A DNA stretch of 16,680 nt from positions 13,254 through 29,933 of the forward strand of contig DDWA01000048.1 of the NCBI GenBank assembly GCA_002345425.1, in the 5' to 3' direction. Under the pieces are notes generated by a model that was not told the DNA's origin, ran no database searches, and worked only from the letters and a program-made list of their open reading frames with translations. Of this stretch, positions 15,276 through 16,680 are shown in pieces. Source of the DNA: Caryophanales bacterium UBA2298. GTDB lineage: Bacteria > Bacillota_I > Bacilli_A > Izemoplasmatales > Hujiaoplasmataceae. A program made the translations under genes and the position numbers. Numbering within the stretch: position 1 is the stretch's first letter; each line of letters starts with the position of its first letter.

Positions 15276-16585
15276 ATAAAATCCTCATTTCTTGTTAGTG
15301 TATCATAATCTATTTTGTTAATTTTTCTTATTACAATTATTTTATTCTGTTTAATAAATTTATTAAAATCGAAATCTAGACACTCAGAAGAACTGATTGT
15401 TTTAGTAAAAATAGTGTTTTGTTTGTAATATTCAATTTCATATGAATTAAGATACTTAGTTTGTAAAATTGAATAATCAAAAGCTTTAATTTCATTATAA
15501 GAATTGATTACGTAAATTTGTTTTAGTTTGAAATAGAGGCTAAATTCAGTATTCAATACAATTATTTTACTAGTTTTAGACATGATTGGCAAGATGTGTT
15601 GGTAAAACAACATGTTTTCTTCTTGAGAAAATCTCTTCAATACCAAATCATATGTAATATATGGAGTTTCTGTTACAGTGTAATATAAACTAATTAAAAG
15701 AAACTTTTTATATTCTTTATTTAACCTAACGGCTTTTAAAATATCATCATGGATAAAGTTTATTAAATAATTCGCGTTCTTAAAACTTTTTTTTATTAAC
15801 TTTTTTACTATTACTTCATATGATGAAATAAAGTTAAAGTTTAATTTACAAAGTTTTTTTCTAATCTTTTTAAAGTTGAAAAATGCATCAAACATTGAAA
15901 TATATTTTTCCGGCAAAGAAAAATCGTTATCTTGAAGCAAAATATATGCTGGATTTTCAGTTAATTTGAACTCATCAAATACTATATTTGTGGATTTCTT
16001 ATCGTTAATTGTCTCTGAATTATCGGCTAGTAAAAACTTTATTAATCCTGTTAAATCCTTATTGAAGTCTGAAGATAAAAGTATTTTTTTAGGAAAACTT
16101 TGATAAAGATTGTCTACTAAGGTAACGATATGATTAATGTTTAAAATATTTGTATATGATTGCAGTTTTTTCAGTATGCGATACTTCAAAGGTTCAATAC
16201 ATTCGTTTTCAATAATTATCTTTGATTCATTATCATAAAGATGGTTTGTAACAACTTTGTAGTAAAGTGGATTTTCTTTATACAAATGATAAAGATTGGA
16301 AAACATATCAAATAACAAATTTTCTAAATCTTCTGAAGAAGATGACTTATTTCGTCTTTGATTATATATGTCGATTTGTATCACAAGTAAATAATCCATT
16401 AAAGCCACAAATAAATCTTGCTTATTGTCAAAACGGTAGTAAAAACTTCCTTTATTATAATTTGATTTTTTTATTATCTCGTTTGTCGATGCTAAACCAT
16501 AGGGTTTATCAGCAAATTCTTGTAATGTAGCGCTAAATAAAGCTGGATTTTCTAGCAGAGCTTGTGTTTTATCTTCTTTTTTCAT
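15272..16585 (-). CDS. TetR-type regulator fused to a degenerate ABC ATPase-like domain
   Basis: Residues 20-64 form a TetR-type DNA-binding domain (ASTNEIIKKSNYNKGSFYYRF, then NKQDLF), and helices to about 188 fit a TetR ligand/dimer domain. TetR proteins normally end near 200 residues; this one has 437. Residues about 198-370 follow an ABC ATPase from just after the P-loop: IVFDEFKLTENPAY then LQDNDFSLPE in the Q-loop region; LNKEYKKFLLISL (288-300) where LSGGQ should be; PYITYD (308-313) as Walker B with Leu314 replacing the catalytic Glu; and IIVLNTEFS (341-349) with Glu347 where the H-loop His should be. No P-loop is visible. This suggests a non-hydrolysing pseudo-ATPase domain. It is first in the operon and overlaps the ABC-2 permease by ATGA. 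AAGGAGG lies six bases from the ATG. The TetR call is firm; the ABC reading is by-eye alignment. Confidence 0.82.
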   Translation of the reverse strand: MKKEDKTQALLENPALFSATLQEFADKPYGLASTNEIIKKSNYNKGSFYYRFDNKQDLFVALMDYLLVIQIDIYNQRRNKSSSSEDLENLLFDMFSNLYHLYKENPLYYKVVTNHLYDNESKIIIENECIEPLKYRILKKLQSYTNILNINHIVTLVDNLYQSFPKKILLSSDFNKDLTGLIKFLLADNSETINDKKSTNIVFDEFKLTENPAYILLQDNDFSLPEKYISMFDAFFNFKKIRKKLCKLNFNFISSYEVIVKKLIKKSFKNANYLINFIHDDILKAVRLNKEYKKFLLISLYYTVTETPYITYDLVLKRFSQEENMLFYQHILPIMSKTSKIIVLNTEFSLYFKLKQIYVINSYNEIKAFDYSILQTKYLNSYEIEYYKQNTIFTKTISSSECLDFDFNKFIKQNKIIVIRKINKIDYDTLTRNEDFI

Positions 16586-16591
16586 TTCCAG

Positions 16592-16598
16592 CCTCCTT
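16592..16598 (-). promoter_or_regulatory. Strong ribosome binding site of the TetR-fusion gene
   Basis: AAGGAGG on the minus strand, six bases before the ATG at 16583-16585. This is the closest match to consensus in the window and confirms the start of the operon's first gene. Confidence 0.85.
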
Positions 16599-16600
16599 GT

Positions 16601-16627
16601 TATACCATCTAGTATATACCATATGGT
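16601..16627. promoter_or_regulatory. Probable operator of the TetR-fusion regulator
   Basis: A perfect 10-bp palindrome, ACCATATGGT (16618-16627), fills the -35/-10 spacer. The octamer TATACCAT is repeated directly at 16601-16608 and 16615-16622, one copy overlapping the palindrome and the other near the expected transcription start. TetR repressors usually bind such sites in their own promoter, so autorepression of the operon is the likely arrangement. Confidence 0.6.
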
Positions 16628-16639
16628 TTAGGAATTCAA
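16611..16639 (-). promoter_or_regulatory. Sigma-A promoter of the galactosidase operon
   Basis: The minus strand has TTGAAT (16634-16639), a 17-base spacer and TATACT (16611-16616). The start site would fall about eight bases beyond the -10, close to the ribosome binding site. I see no other promoter within the operon, and all four genes overlap, so this one probably serves all of them. Confidence 0.75.
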
Positions 16640-16680
16640 TAGTGAATGAAAATATTTTAGAACAAAAATAATTCTTACGA

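Noticed and set aside
15272..16585. Two genes joined by a sequencing frameshift rather than a true fusion
   Set aside because: The frame is open throughout, the C-terminal half lacks a start signal of its own, and its missing catalytic residues are spread along the domain, which a single sequence error cannot explain.
1..16680. Insertion sequences, phage genes, tRNA or rRNA genes
   Set aside because: No transposase or integrase motifs, flanking inverted repeats, cloverleaf arms or rRNA-like conserved blocks were seen on either strand.

Overview
The window reads as a low-GC, single-membrane bacterium of the Firmicutes/Mollicutes side. It uses the standard genetic code: conserved tryptophans are TGG, nine of ten stops are TAA, and the tenth is a real TGA at 15272-15274. 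Near-consensus sigma-A promoters, a CIRCE element, a TPP riboswitch and two lipobox lipoproteins fit this. A free-living, standard-code lineage near Acholeplasma/Izemoplasma or Erysipelotrichia is a reasonable guess, but no phylogenetic marker gene is present to fix it.

Layout, left to right. Positions 1-70 hold a complete minus-strand heat-shock promoter (CIRCE plus sigma-A hexamers plus ribosome binding site) for a gene lying just off the left edge. Next, on the minus strand, comes the thiamine transporter subunit thiT behind a TPP riboswitch with its own terminator, then pyrimidine-nucleoside phosphorylase (pdp, TTG start). A divergent plus-strand histidine-phosphatase gene follows and ends in a terminator shared with a minus-strand 5'-nucleotidase-like lipoprotein. 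The next minus-strand gene encodes a 1321-residue protein: a CvpA-like four-helix membrane module followed by about 1130 predicted extracellular residues with about twelve degenerate 80-90 residue repeats. Divergent from it is a short HtrA-type serine protease lipoprotein without a PDZ domain.

The right third (9793-16585, minus strand) is one tightly packed operon in which every gene overlaps the next: a TetR-type regulator with an unusual C-terminal half, an ABC-2 type permease, a GH36 alpha-galactosidase and a GH2 beta-galactosidase-like enzyme. Its promoter has a perfect 10-bp palindrome in the -35/-10 spacer, a likely autoregulatory operator. The regulator's C-terminal half follows an ABC ATPase from just after the P-loop to beyond the H-loop, but has lost the catalytic residues, so it looks like a TetR/pseudo-ATPase fusion next to its permease.

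Functional themes are salvage (thiamine uptake, pyrimidine nucleosides, surface nucleotide dephosphorylation), cell-surface proteins (two lipoproteins and the giant repeat protein), and cytoplasmic breakdown of alpha/beta-galactosides. I saw no rRNA, tRNA, CRISPR array, insertion sequence or phage gene. No intergenic stretch exceeds 300 bases.
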